From CAYFZO01 sp964347615 (lineage in GTDB: Bacteria > Pseudomonadota > Gammaproteobacteria > Poriferisulfidales > Oxydemutatoraceae), in the NCBI GenBank assembly GCA_964347615.1, contig CAYFZO010000013.1, positions 1-58,649 on the forward strand: DNA of 58,649 bases, given 5' to 3'. Positions within the stretch are counted from its first letter, which is position 1; every line of letters begins with the position of its first letter. The translations under genes and the position numbers were made by a program. Positions 1 to 8,015 of the stretch are shown piece by piece. The notes under the pieces are model-generated. The model searched no databases and was not told where the DNA came from. It saw nothing but the letters and a program-made list of their open reading frames with translations.

Positions 1-84
1 TCATCGCCCGGAGCGGGTTTTTACCTTTGTCTCATATCTCTCTGAACCCATACACATCGGGGAGCATCGGTCGGAAACAGGGAC

Positions 85-335
85 GGCAAGACCGAGCAGG
101 ACGACGAGGTCAAGCGAGAGGCGACAAAGCCAAGCGGGAGGCACAAGGCCGAGCGGGGGGGCAGCAAGGCCGAGCGGGGGGGCAGCAAGGCCGAGCGAGG
201 GGCGACGAGGCCAAGCGAGGGGCAACAAGGCCGAGGCGAGGGGCGGCAAGGTCAAGCGAGGAGCGACAAGGCCAAGCGAGAGGCGTAGAGCCAAGCGAGG
301 GGCGGCAGAGCCAAGCGGGGGGCGGCTGCGGGGCG
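85..335. repeat. Degenerate ~20-bp tandem repeat tract
   Basis: About eleven to twelve head-to-tail units of 19-21 bp follow the pattern C(A/G)AGCG(A/G)GGGGC(G/A)(A/G)CAAGGC, so the plus strand is strongly purine-rich. Unit length is mostly 20 bp and so not a multiple of three. Any reading frame through it therefore changes at each unit, which argues against a protein repeat even though both strands happen to stay open for over 100 codons. The tract sits at the very left edge of the window, where an assembly would be expected to break. Confidence 0.75.
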
Positions 336-644
336 ACGGGGTCAGGCGAGCGCGCAGGGCCCGACAAAAGGAGAAACTCATCCCCGATTACCGCGGCATC
401 CCGTAAATTGAGGCGTTGTCGTACTTCGATTTGCGCCACGGGCTATGCCAAAAGCAGCACCTGAATAGAACTGAGAAATAAGGCGAATGATACTGTGATC
501 AATCAGGTCAAAACAGAGAGCAATGCTTCGTTGAACGGCTCATTACAGCAGGCACCGGGAGAAGCCGATAATTCGTCCGCCCGTGAAAAAGCACCGGGCG
601 ACGCAACGGCAGGCAATCAACAACGTGCCCTTGGAATAAATCGG
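336..644. other. No gene recognised
   Basis: The stretch lies between the repeat tract and the 3' end of tRNA-Ser. It is less GC-rich than the repeats. Short open frames exist but none has a ribosome binding site or a recognisable domain. I see no convincing terminator for the tRNA transcript. Confidence 0.5.
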
Positions 645-734
645 CGGAGAGGGTGGGATTCGAACCCACGTGCCGGCTTACACCGACCATCTGATTTCGA
701 GTCAGCGCCGTTATGACCACTTCGGTACCTCTCC
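645..734 (-). tRNA. tRNA-Ser (anticodon CGA)
   Basis: A 90-nt cloverleaf with the 7-bp acceptor stem GGAGAGG/CCUCUCC, a D-arm typical of tRNA-Ser, an anticodon stem CUGA/UCAG holding CGA, the long variable arm of class II tRNAs and a T-arm GUGGGUUCGAAUCCCAC. CCA is not encoded in full: the genome reads CCG after the discriminator G. It reads UCG codons. It lies 6 bp from tRNA-Leu on the same strand and is probably co-transcribed with it. Confidence 0.95.
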
Positions 735-740
735 GTCGGA

Positions 741-825
741 TGGTGCCGATGGCCGGAATCGAACCGGCACGGCTTTCGCCACTGCCCCCTCAAGACAGCG
801 TGTCTACCAATTCCACCACATCGGC
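741..825 (-). tRNA. tRNA-Leu (anticodon GAG)
   Basis: A class II tRNA with acceptor stem GCCGAUG/CAUCGGC, anticodon loop UUGAGGG giving anticodon GAG (reads CUC/CUU), a long variable arm, a T-arm with GGUUCGAUUCC and an encoded CCA at 741-743. Its place downstream of secG is the same as leuU in Escherichia coli, which carries the same anticodon. That conserved linkage supports a gammaproteobacterial origin. Confidence 0.95.
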
Positions 826-1114
826 ACGCCGGAGAGAGTTTAACCGACTTCCCGCCTTCGATGCATGGGCGAAAGCCTCGTGGGACCCAGGAACGGAACG
901 GACGGGCGGGCTGAAAACGCGGCGCCGGCACCGGCTGCAGGCGAAACCCGGACGGAAGCCGCGCCGCGGGCGACGCGAAGAAGCCGGGGCGGCACGTCGG
1001 ACGCGACCGGACTCTTGACGCGAAGCCCTCACCCGTCGGACGGAACGCTACGAGCGTCAACTACTGCGTTAACTATCGCTTTAACTATGGGGGAGGGAGA
1101 AGGAGAAACCCGGA

Positions 1115-1492
1115 TCAGTTCGGCACGTCGGGCGCGGTGGCGTCGGAGGCGTCCTCTTCGCTTTCGAGCATACTCGGAACGTCGGCGTCGTCGGTGAGCG
1201 GCTCCTCGAACGGCAGGGTTTCCACGCCGAGCTCATCGACGACGCTTCTTTGAACGTACTGGAAGTTCGCAAGATAGGCAAGCCCCAGGCTGTTGACGAG
1301 AAACAGCGCGGCGAGTACCGCGATGACCTTGGTGATAAACGGCGCCGCGCCTTTGGCACCGAACACCGAGCCCGACGCACCGCCGCCGAAAGCCGCGCCG
1401 ACTTCGGCGCCGCGCCCGCGGTTGAGCAGAATCAGCACGATCACCGCTATCGCGAGCAAGGTGTCAACAACGACCAGAAAACTGTAAAGCAT
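1115..1492 (-). CDS. secG: Protein translocase subunit SecG
   Basis: A 125-residue inner-membrane protein and third subunit of the SecYEG channel, where it assists SecA-driven preprotein translocation. Two membrane segments are visible (about residues 1-23 and 49-75), joined by the Gly/Ala-rich loop GGGASGSVFGAKGA that marks the family, followed by an acidic C-terminal tail. Length fits the family (about 110-130). It lies 35 bp downstream of tpiA and upstream of tRNA-Leu(GAG), the usual enterobacterial and pseudomonad arrangement, so it is probably the last protein gene of a glmM-tpiA-secG transcript. Confidence 0.95.
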   Translation of the reverse strand: MLYSFLVVVDTLLAIAVIVLILLNRGRGAEVGAAFGGGASGSVFGAKGAAPFITKVIAVLAALFLVNSLGLAYLANFQYVQRSVVDELGVETLPFEEPLTDDADVPSMLESEEDASDATAPDVPN

Positions 1493-1527
1493 GGCAAACC
1501 GCGTTTGTTCCGTGTTCGTCAGCGTAC

Positions 1528-2295
1528 TCAGGCAATGGCTGCCGCGCAGATGCGGTAAAAGCTCTCGCCGTCGAGCGACGCGCCTCCAATCAGACCGCCG
1601 TCAACGCCGTCGGTTTGAAACAACGCACGCGCATTATCCGCTTTTACGCTGCCGCCGTAAACCACCCGCACAGATTGAGCCGAGCCGAACCTCTCCTCAA
1701 GGCGCGCCCGGATAATCGCGTGCATCTCGGCGACCTGCCCGACCGAGGCGGTGCGCCCGGTGCCGATCGCCCATACCGGCTCGTAAGCGACCGCCCATTG
1801 CGCGTCGGCGGAAACGCCGGCAACGGCGTCGAGCTGCGTACAGACAAGCCGTTCGGCTTCGCCGGCTTCACGTTGTTCGAGAGTTTCCCCGACGCACAAG
1901 ACGGGAACCAGCCCGGCTTTGAGCGCCGCCGCGAACTTACGCGAGACCAACGCGTCGTCTTCGTGGTACAGGCTGCGGCGTTCGGAATGACCGACGATCA
2001 CGTAGCGGCATCCGACGTCCTTCAACATCGCCGCCGAGTTCTCACCGGTATAGGCGCCTTGTTCCCGATCGCTGACGTCCTGTGCGCCGAGCGACACCGC
2101 GCCGCCGCGCAACAACCCGTGCACTTGCGGGAGATAAACAAAGGGCGGGCAAACAACGACGTCAACGGCACCGGCGAACTCCTTAAGGCGCTCGCGCAAC
2201 GGCGTCAGCAAGGCGGCGTTGAAATCGACGTTGCCGTGAAGCTTCCAATTGGCGACGACTAGGGCACGACGGTCGGCGTTCGCCGCGACGCTCAT
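1528..2295 (-). CDS. tpiA: Triosephosphate isomerase
   Basis: A 255-residue cytosolic TIM-barrel enzyme interconverting dihydroxyacetone phosphate and glyceraldehyde 3-phosphate. Visible catalytic motifs are NWKLHG (Lys18), VGHSERR (His103), AYEPVWAIGTGRTA with the catalytic Glu at about 172, and the phosphate-binding YGGSV and GGLIGGASL near the end. The open frame extends upstream, but the start MSVAANADRR at 2295 fits the family N-terminus. It also overlaps the glmM stop as ATGA, which implies translational coupling. The gene is complete with all key residues. Confidence 0.96.
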   Translation of the reverse strand: MSVAANADRRALVVANWKLHGNVDFNAALLTPLRERLKEFAGAVDVVVCPPFVYLPQVHGLLRGGAVSLGAQDVSDREQGAYTGENSAAMLKDVGCRYVIVGHSERRSLYHEDDALVSRKFAAALKAGLVPVLCVGETLEQREAGEAERLVCTQLDAVAGVSADAQWAVAYEPVWAIGTGRTASVGQVAEMHAIIRARLEERFGSAQSVRVVYGGSVKADNARALFQTDGVDGGLIGGASLDGESFYRICAAAIA

Positions 2296-3629
2296 GTCTT
2301 GATCGAAGTGCGCACCGCTTCGGCAATCTGCCCTGCCCACTCGCCGCACGTTTCCCGGGATTCGGCTTCGACCATCACCCGCACCAGCGGTTCGGTGCCC
2401 GAAGGACGCACCAATACCCGCCCGCTTCCGTTGAGCGCGACGTCCGCCAAAGCAAGCGTCTTGGCAAGCCGCCGGTCGCTTTCGTCAAACGCCCCGTCGA
2501 GCGGCACGTTGACCTGAACCTGCGGATAGCGGGTCATGACCTTGCGCGCTTCGGACAAAGGCCGTCCTCCGAGCGCGGCGATTACCTGCAAGGAAGAAAC
2601 CACGGCGTCGCCGGTCGGCAGTTTGTCGAGGCATATAATGTGTCCCGACGCTTCGCCGCCGAGCACCCATTGCTTGCTTTCGAGCAGCTGCAAGACGTGG
2701 CGGTCGCCGACTTGCGCGCGCTCGAACGGAACGTCGCGCTGCGCCAGTGCTTTCTCGAGACCGACGTTGCTCATCTGGGTACCGACGACGCCGCCTTGAA
2801 GGGTGCCTTTTTCACGGCGCGCCACGGCGATGATCGCAAGCAGTTCGTCGCCGTCAACCACGTCGCCGCGCTCATCCACCATAATCAGACGGTCGCCGTC
2901 GCCGTCCATGGCAATACCGAAATCGGCGCGACGTTCGAGCACCTCGCGTTGCAACGCCTCCGGAGAAGTCGCACCGCAACTTTCGTTGACGTTGAAACCG
3001 TCGGGCTCGACACCAATCGTGTGCACCTTCGCACCCAGCTCTTCGTACACGTGCGGCGCGGTGGCGTAGCCGGCGCCGTGAGCGCAATCCACCACCAAGC
3101 ACAAGCCGTCGAGGGTCAGTTCCTCAGGCACGGTGCTCTTGCAAAACTCGATGTAACGCCCGGCGGCGTCCTTGACCCGGTGCGCCTTGCCGAGCTTGTC
3201 GGGGGCGACAACCTCGGGAGATTTCTCCATCCAACGCTCGATCTCCGCCTCCTCTTCGTCCGAAAGCTTGACGCCGCGGTTCGAGAAGAACTTGATGCCA
3301 TTGTCCCGGTACGAGTTGTGCGACGCACTGATGACGACGCCGGCGGCGACGCGAAAAGTCTTGGCCAGATACGCAATCGCCGGCGTCGGCAGGGGGCCGA
3401 GAAGCAAGATGTCCATACCCGCCGCCGACAGGCCGGCTTCGAGCGCGGATTCGAACATGTAGCCGGAAATGCGGGTGTCCTTGCCGACCAGCACCTTGTT
3501 CCCATCGCCGGCAAGCACCTTGCCCGCGGCCCAACCCATTTTCAGCACCGTCTGCGGGGTCATCGGTTCACTCCCGACGCGCGCGCGCATCCCGTCGGTG
3601 CCAAAGTATTTCCTGGAAGGCGCTTTCAT
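2292..3629 (-). CDS. glmM: Phosphoglucosamine mutase
   Basis: A 445-residue enzyme converting glucosamine-6-P to glucosamine-1-P for UDP-GlcNAc, peptidoglycan and LPS synthesis. The N-terminal FGTDGMRARVG motif, the phospho-serine loop SASHNSYRDNG (about residue 103), the metal loop DGDGDR and the C-terminal phosphate-binding RPSGTEPLVRV are all present. A TTG eight codons earlier is also open. The ATG at 3629 gives exactly the 445 residues of the E. coli protein. In most gammaproteobacteria folP lies between ftsH and glmM, but here 251 bp without a gene replace it. Confidence 0.95.
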   Translation of the reverse strand: MKAPSRKYFGTDGMRARVGSEPMTPQTVLKMGWAAGKVLAGDGNKVLVGKDTRISGYMFESALEAGLSAAGMDILLLGPLPTPAIAYLAKTFRVAAGVVISASHNSYRDNGIKFFSNRGVKLSDEEEAEIERWMEKSPEVVAPDKLGKAHRVKDAAGRYIEFCKSTVPEELTLDGLCLVVDCAHGAGYATAPHVYEELGAKVHTIGVEPDGFNVNESCGATSPEALQREVLERRADFGIAMDGDGDRLIMVDERGDVVDGDELLAIIAVARREKGTLQGGVVGTQMSNVGLEKALAQRDVPFERAQVGDRHVLQLLESKQWVLGGEASGHIICLDKLPTGDAVVSSLQVIAALGGRPLSEARKVMTRYPQVQVNVPLDGAFDESDRRLAKTLALADVALNGSGRVLVRPSGTEPLVRVMVEAESRETCGEWAGQIAEAVRTSIKT

Positions 3630-3880
3630 ATCCTTATCAACTGGCTCAATCAACTGACTTAATCAACCGGTTCTCTTCATCGACGTCGGGCAGCGACGTC
3701 GGAACATCAAAGCACACAGGGGCTGCATAAGCGGTCAAAACCTTGGGCGTCTCCCTGCACCCGTCACGACCAGCGCCGTCAACCGAAGCCGCCTGCGGAG
3801 CAAACGCCGGGTGTCTTGGGAGAACATCGCGCCCGGAATCGCGCCCGGGGGTGCATCCGGCGGAGCAAGCCTGAGACGGG

Positions 3881-5812
3881 TCAATGCTCTCCGGCAGGGC
3901 CGCCGATCTTGCCGGTGAAATCCTTGCCGTCGGCGGAATCGGCTTGCACCCGGGTTCCGCCCTGGTGATCGTCATCGTGCCAACCTTTCGGCGGACGCGG
4001 CTCCTTACCTTGCATGATGTCGTCTATCTGGTCGGAATCGAGGGTCTCGTATTTCATCAGCGCCGCGGCCATCACGTGCAACTTGCTTTCGTGCTCGGTG
4101 AGGATGTTGCGCGTACGCTTGTAGTTTTCATCGATGATCCGGCGAATTTCCTCGTCTATCGCGTGCGCGGTGTCGTCCGACAGCGTCTTGACGTTCTGGT
4201 GGGCGAGCGTTTGCCCGAGGAAAGGATGGTCGTCTTCATCGGTGTAGGACAACGGGCCGAGGCGCTCGGACAAGCCCCACCGCGTCACCATGTTGCGCGC
4301 GATTTCGGTGGCGCGCTCGATGTCGTTGGAGGCGCCGGTGGTCACCGATTTGGCGCCGAAAATCAGCTCCTCGGCGATGCGTCCGCCGAACAGGCTCGAG
4401 ATCTGGCTTTCGAGTTTCTGCCGGGTGTGGCTGAGCTTGTCTTTCTCGGGCAAGAACATGGTCACTCCCAGCGCCCGCCCGCGCGGAATGATTGTCACCT
4501 TATACACGGGGTCGTGCTCGGGCACGAGGCGCCCGACAATGGCGTGGCCGGCTTCGTGATAGGCGGTGAGCTTCTTCTCGTCCTCGGTCATCACCATCGA
4601 ACGCCGCTCGGTGCCCATCAGGATCTTGTCCTTGGCTCTTTCGAAGTCTTCCATCTCGACCAAGCGCTTGTTGCCCCGGGCCGCGAACAGCGCTGCCTCG
4701 TTGACCAGGTTGCTGAGATCCGCGCCGGAAAAGCCCGGGGTGCCGCGCGCGAGCAAATCGGCGCGCACGTCGTCGTTGCAAGGTACCTTGCGCATGTGCA
4801 CCTTCAATATCTGCTCGCGTCCGAGCACGTCGGGCAAAGGCACCACGACCTGACGGTCGAAACGACCCGGCCTGAGCAACGCGGGATCAAGCACGTCGGG
4901 ACGGTTGGTCGCCGCGATCACGATGGTGCCCTCCTGCCCCTCAAACCCGTCCATCTCGACCAGCAGCTGATTCAGGGTCTGCTCGCGCTCGTCGTGGCCG
5001 CCGCCGAGACCCGCGCCGCGGTGCCGACCGACCGCGTCTATCTCGTCTATGAAGATGATGCACGGCGAGTGCTTCTTGGCTTGGGCGAACATGTCCCTGA
5101 CGCGCGACGCACCGACCCCGACAAACATCTCGACGAAATCCGACCCCGAGATCGAGAAAAACGGCACCTTGGCTTCGCCAGCGATCGCCTTGGCGAGCAG
5201 GGTCTTGCCGGTGCCGGGCGCCCCCACCATCAGCACGCCTTTCGGGATCCGTCCGCCGAGTTTTTGGAACTTGCGCGGGTCTTTGAGAAATTCGACGAGC
5301 TCCTGGACTTCCTCCTTGGCTTCTTCGATGCCGGCGACGTCCTTGAAAGTAACCTTGATCTGCCCTTCGCCCATCAGACGCGCCTTGCTCCTGCCGAAAG
5401 ACATCGCGCCGCGCCCGCCGACGCCGCTCTGCATCTGGCGCATGAAGAACACCCATAGCCCGATCAACAGCAGCATCGGGAACCAACTGATGAGAATATC
5501 AAGCAGCAGGGACGGCTTCTTGTCGGGCGCGGTGTGAATCTCGACTTGATTGCTGAGCAGGTCGTTGACCAGCTCCGGGTCGCCCGGATTGTACGTGGTG
5601 AAACGCTCGTTGCTCACGTAGTAGCCGTGGATCGTGCGGTTGTCGGCACCCATCTCGACGCTGCGAACCTGCCCGTTTTTGACGTCGGCGATGAACTGGG
5701 AATAAGTGATGTGACCGACGCGCTCGCGCGGCCCGATAAAATTGTTGAACAACGTCATCAGCACGACCGCGATGACCGCCCACAACATCAGGTTTTTAAC
5801 CATGCCACCCAT
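3881..5812 (-). CDS. ftsH: ATP-dependent zinc metalloprotease FtsH
   Basis: A 643-residue inner-membrane AAA+ protease that extracts and degrades membrane proteins and unstable regulators. N-terminal and second membrane segments (about 5-25 and 103-122) bracket a periplasmic domain. They are followed by Walker A GAPGTGKT, Walker B IIFIDEID, the second region of homology ATNRPDVLDPALLRPGRFDRQ and the zinc-binding HEAGH. Start is uncertain. AGGAG lies only 3 nt before the ATG at 5812 and 12 nt before a second ATG at 5803, whose product MVKNLMLW matches the E. coli N-terminus better. The C-terminal tail is Gly/Asp-rich and of variable family type. Confidence 0.96.
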   Translation of the reverse strand: MGGMVKNLMLWAVIAVVLMTLFNNFIGPRERVGHITYSQFIADVKNGQVRSVEMGADNRTIHGYYVSNERFTTYNPGDPELVNDLLSNQVEIHTAPDKKPSLLLDILISWFPMLLLIGLWVFFMRQMQSGVGGRGAMSFGRSKARLMGEGQIKVTFKDVAGIEEAKEEVQELVEFLKDPRKFQKLGGRIPKGVLMVGAPGTGKTLLAKAIAGEAKVPFFSISGSDFVEMFVGVGASRVRDMFAQAKKHSPCIIFIDEIDAVGRHRGAGLGGGHDEREQTLNQLLVEMDGFEGQEGTIVIAATNRPDVLDPALLRPGRFDRQVVVPLPDVLGREQILKVHMRKVPCNDDVRADLLARGTPGFSGADLSNLVNEAALFAARGNKRLVEMEDFERAKDKILMGTERRSMVMTEDEKKLTAYHEAGHAIVGRLVPEHDPVYKVTIIPRGRALGVTMFLPEKDKLSHTRQKLESQISSLFGGRIAEELIFGAKSVTTGASNDIERATEIARNMVTRWGLSERLGPLSYTDEDDHPFLGQTLAHQNVKTLSDDTAHAIDEEIRRIIDENYKRTRNILTEHESKLHVMAAALMKYETLDSDQIDDIMQGKEPRPPKGWHDDDHQGGTRVQADSADGKDFTGKIGGPAGEH

Positions 5813-5834
5813 AATCTCCTGCGTCTATGCGCTG

Positions 5835-5863
5835 ATTATACCCTTGTCACGCCCCACTTTCAG
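5835..5863 (-). promoter_or_regulatory. Putative sigma-70 promoter for ftsH
   Basis: On the minus strand CTGAAA (5858-5863) lies 17 bp before a perfect TATAAT (5835-5840), 23 bp upstream of the outer ftsH ATG. The -35 matches four of six consensus bases and overlaps the rlmE stop codon. ftsH can therefore be read independently of rlmE. No clear sigma-32 pattern is visible. Confidence 0.55.
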
Positions 5864-6525
5864 AACCTCGCTACGGCGTAAATCTCGCGGCTTTCAGGGC
5901 GCGACGCCGCCGGTTTTCTTGTCGTCGCGCGAACGCAACGACGCTTGAGTTCGGCGATGTATTCATCAAGCCCCTCCCCCTGAAACAACTTGACCACCAA
6001 CGCGCCGCCGGGCGCCAACGCTTCACCGGCGACGTCGCGCGCAACCTCGGCGAGCCCCAACGCGCGCGGCACGTCCACCGACGCAATCCCCGTTATATTG
6101 GGGGCCATATCCGAGATTACAAGGTCGGCCTGCCCGCCGAGGCAAACAAGCGCGCGTTCGACCACCTCGAGGCGACTCACGTCGCCGCGAATGAAATCCA
6201 CGCCGGGCAGCGGCTTCATCTCGAGCACGTCAACCGCCGCGACCCGACCGTTGCTTAATACTTTGGACGCGGCGTACTGGCTCCAGCCGCCGGGCGCGGC
6301 GCCGAGATCGAGCACTCGCATCCCCGCTCTGAACAGCCGTTCGCGCCGGTCGAGTTCTTGCAACTTGAACACCGCACGCGACCGCCAGCCGGCCTGCTGC
6401 GCGGCTTTGACGTACGGGTCTTTCTCCCGACGGCGTTGCCATGAACCGTTGCGGCGCACCATCCTTGCGTCTCGTTGCGTGAAGCCGGCGGACGTCGACA
6501 AAAAATCATCCGAGGGTCGCTTCAC
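5860..6525 (-). CDS. rlmE: 23S rRNA 2'-O-ribose U2552 methyltransferase
   Basis: An S-adenosylmethionine-dependent enzyme (RrmJ/FtsJ) that methylates U2552 late in 50S assembly. The SAM motif VLDLGAAPGGWSQ and the K-D-K-E catalytic set are visible: Lys in RAVFKL, Asp in ISDMAPN, Lys in VVKLFQG and Glu in SREIYAVA. The 221-residue frame starts with GTG. An ATG at 6462 giving 200 residues is closer to the usual length (about 209), and neither has a strong ribosome binding site, so the start is unresolved. Linkage to ftsH is the conserved gammaproteobacterial order. Confidence 0.94.
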   Translation of the reverse strand: MKRPSDDFLSTSAGFTQRDARMVRRNGSWQRRREKDPYVKAAQQAGWRSRAVFKLQELDRRERLFRAGMRVLDLGAAPGGWSQYAASKVLSNGRVAAVDVLEMKPLPGVDFIRGDVSRLEVVERALVCLGGQADLVISDMAPNITGIASVDVPRALGLAEVARDVAGEALAPGGALVVKLFQGEGLDEYIAELKRRCVRATTRKPAASRPESREIYAVARF

Positions 6526-6555
6526 GGCCCGCGGCTTTTATCGACGTGTCGCGTT

Positions 6556-7368
6556 TCAACCCAGAAAGATTTTTATGAAGAGGCCGATCTGCATGAAAAT
6601 AACAAATCCCGCCACCCACATAACCGTGGATTTCAGTTCGCGTTTGGCTTCGGCAATCCCAGCACGAATAGTGGCCTGAAGATCCCGCCTCAATTCGGCT
6701 TCGAAGTCAGCCAATTTTGCCCTTATCTCAGCTCTGGTCGCGGCTGATTCCGCCTTCAGCTCAGATTTGGTCGCCATCTCCGCCCTCAACTCAGCTCTGG
6801 TCTTGGCTAACTCCGCCTTCAGCTCAGATTTGGTCACCATCTCCGCCTTCAACTCAGCTCTGGTCGCGGCTGATTCCGACTTTATCTCNNNNNNNNNNNN
6901 NNNNNNNNNNNNNNNNNNNNNNNNNNNNNNNNNNNNNNNNNNNNNNNNNNNNNNNNNNNNNNNNNNNNNNNNNNNNNNNNNNNNNNNNTTCAACTCAGCT
7001 CTGGTCGCGGCTGATTCCGACTTTATCTCGGATCTGAGCTTATCTGATTCCGACTTTATCTCAGATCTGAGTTTATCTGATTCCGCTTTCAAATCAGCTT
7101 TGGTCGCCATCTCCGCCTTTAACTCAGCTCTAGTCGCGGCTGACTCAGACCTCATCTCGGCCAGTTCCGTCCTTAGCTCGGATTTGGCTTCGGCGACGTC
7201 CTTGGCGTTCAAGGCCCTGGATTCGACGATTCTTTGACTAAGGCGAACCTCCATTTCAGCAAGGTCCTCCCGGGTCGCTATATCATCCGGGATGCTGCTC
7301 GCGGCTTCCACCGCCAACGCTTCTTCGACGCCTGCAGACCTAAGCGCTTTGTAGAGAGAGTTTTTCAT
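6556..7368 (-). CDS. DUF1640/CCDC90-like anchored coiled-coil protein (contains assembly gap)
   Basis: Start MKNSLYKALRSAGV at 7368 has GAGG nine bases upstream and a good promoter. The N-terminal ~60 residues (predicted helical head ending in IATREDLAEMEVRL) are followed by a long Ala/Glu/Lys coiled coil built from near-identical 11-residue units such as SESDKLRSEIK and 10-residue units such as AEMATKSELK. A single membrane helix (WVAGFVIFMQIGLFIKIFL) closes the protein. Head-stalk-anchor order resembles prokaryotic CCDC90/MCUR1-like proteins. Function in bacteria is unknown to me. The 100-N gap lies inside the repeats. The frame is open on both sides in the same phase, so the true gap should be 1 modulo 3 and the protein length is not known. 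Confidence 0.8.
   Translation of the reverse strand: MKNSLYKALRSAGVEEALAVEAASSIPDDIATREDLAEMEVRLSQRIVESRALNAKDVAEAKSELRTELAEMRSESAATRAELKAEMATKADLKAESDKLRSEIKSESDKLRSEIKSESAATRAELXXXXXXXXXXXXXXXXXXXXXXXXXXXXXXXXXXEIKSESAATRAELKAEMVTKSELKAELAKTRAELRAEMATKSELKAESAATRAEIRAKLADFEAELRRDLQATIRAGIAEAKRELKSTVMWVAGFVIFMQIGLFIKIFLG
6889..6988. other. Assembly gap (100 N)
   Basis: Exactly 100 N, the conventional placeholder for a gap of unknown size. It falls within the 30-33-bp repeats encoding the coiled-coil stalk, which explains why the assembly failed here. Flanking repeat sequence is in the same gene and orientation. Confidence 0.99.
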
Positions 7369-7390
7369 GATGCATGCCTCACGGTTGGAA

Positions 7391-7420
7391 ATTATAAGAG
7401 ATACCGACCTTATGCGACAA
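7391..7420 (-). promoter_or_regulatory. Putative sigma-70 promoter of the coiled-coil gene
   Basis: On the minus strand TTGTCG (7415-7420) is 18 bp upstream of TATAAT (7391-7396). The -10 lies 22 bp before the ATG at 7368, leaving a short leader that contains the GAGG ribosome binding site. It indicates that the gene is its own transcription unit, with rlmE downstream. Confidence 0.6.
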
Positions 7421-7627
7421 ACAAGGGCATGCGCACCCGCACCCCGACAAGCGGCGGCAACGAGCCGACAAACGGCGAACACCCCCCGTAATCGCGCCGC
7501 AGCGCTTGCTCGTCGCAAACCGCACCGTACGCGGCGCAACGAAAACCAACGAACGGCGGCGACCTGCGGGGCAACAGCCGCGCCGACCAACGCACGGCAC
7601 GCGCCTGCTCCGACGTTACGGCGTTGC

Positions 7628-7633
7628 TATAAT
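7628..7633 (+). promoter_or_regulatory. Putative -10 element of fdxA
   Basis: A perfect TATAAT 29 bp upstream of the fdxA ATG. No good -35 is seen at 16-18 bp. An AGGAG ribosome binding site follows about 11 bases before the start codon. Confidence 0.45.
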
Positions 7634-7662
7634 CAACAGCGTCGTCAGGAGCCGGAAAACAG

Positions 7663-7986
7663 ATGACTTACGTCGTTACCGAAAACTGCATCAAGTGCAA
7701 GTACACCGACTGCGTCGAAGTCTGTCCGGTGGACTGTTTCCACGAAGGCCCCAATTTTCTCGTCATAGACCCGCAGGAGTGCATAGACTGCGCCCTGTGC
7801 GTGCCGGTCTGTCCGATAGACGCAATTGCCGCCGACGAAGACGTGCCCGAAAACCAGCGGCGCTTCCTCGACTTGAACGCCGAACTGTCCGAACGCTGGC
7901 CGGTTATCACCGTGAAAAAAGACGCGCCCGCAGACGCCGACGAATGGAAAGACAAGCCGGACAAACTCAAGCTGCTCGAACGCTGA
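7663..7986 (+). CDS. fdxA: Seven-iron ferredoxin FdxA
   Basis: A 107-residue soluble electron carrier. Two cysteine clusters, ENCIKCKYTDCVEVCPVDC near residues 8-25 and CIDCALCVPVCP near 39-50, match the family that binds one [3Fe-4S] and one [4Fe-4S] cluster. The C-terminal extension (residues 60-107) with the motif LDLNAELSERWP is typical of FdxA from proteobacteria. In several gammaproteobacteria the gene lies next to mutS; here its downstream neighbour is an AddB-like nuclease starting about 30 bp later. Redox partner not evident. Confidence 0.93.
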   Translation: MTYVVTENCIKCKYTDCVEVCPVDCFHEGPNFLVIDPQECIDCALCVPVCPIDAIAADEDVPENQRRFLDLNAELSERWPVITVKKDAPADADEWKDKPDKLKLLER

Positions 7987-8015
7987 ACGTGCAACCTGGC
8001 GAGAACCGTCTGCGG

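Noticed and set aside
27..464. Open frames of 109-145 codons through the left-end repeats on both strands
   Set aside because: The repeat unit is about 20 bp, so frame changes at each unit, and the openness follows from base composition. No ribosome binding site or domain.
7506..8015. Upstream extension of the AddB-like frame through fdxA
   Set aside because: This part is fdxA read in another frame. The conserved start is at 8016 (or GTG 7989).
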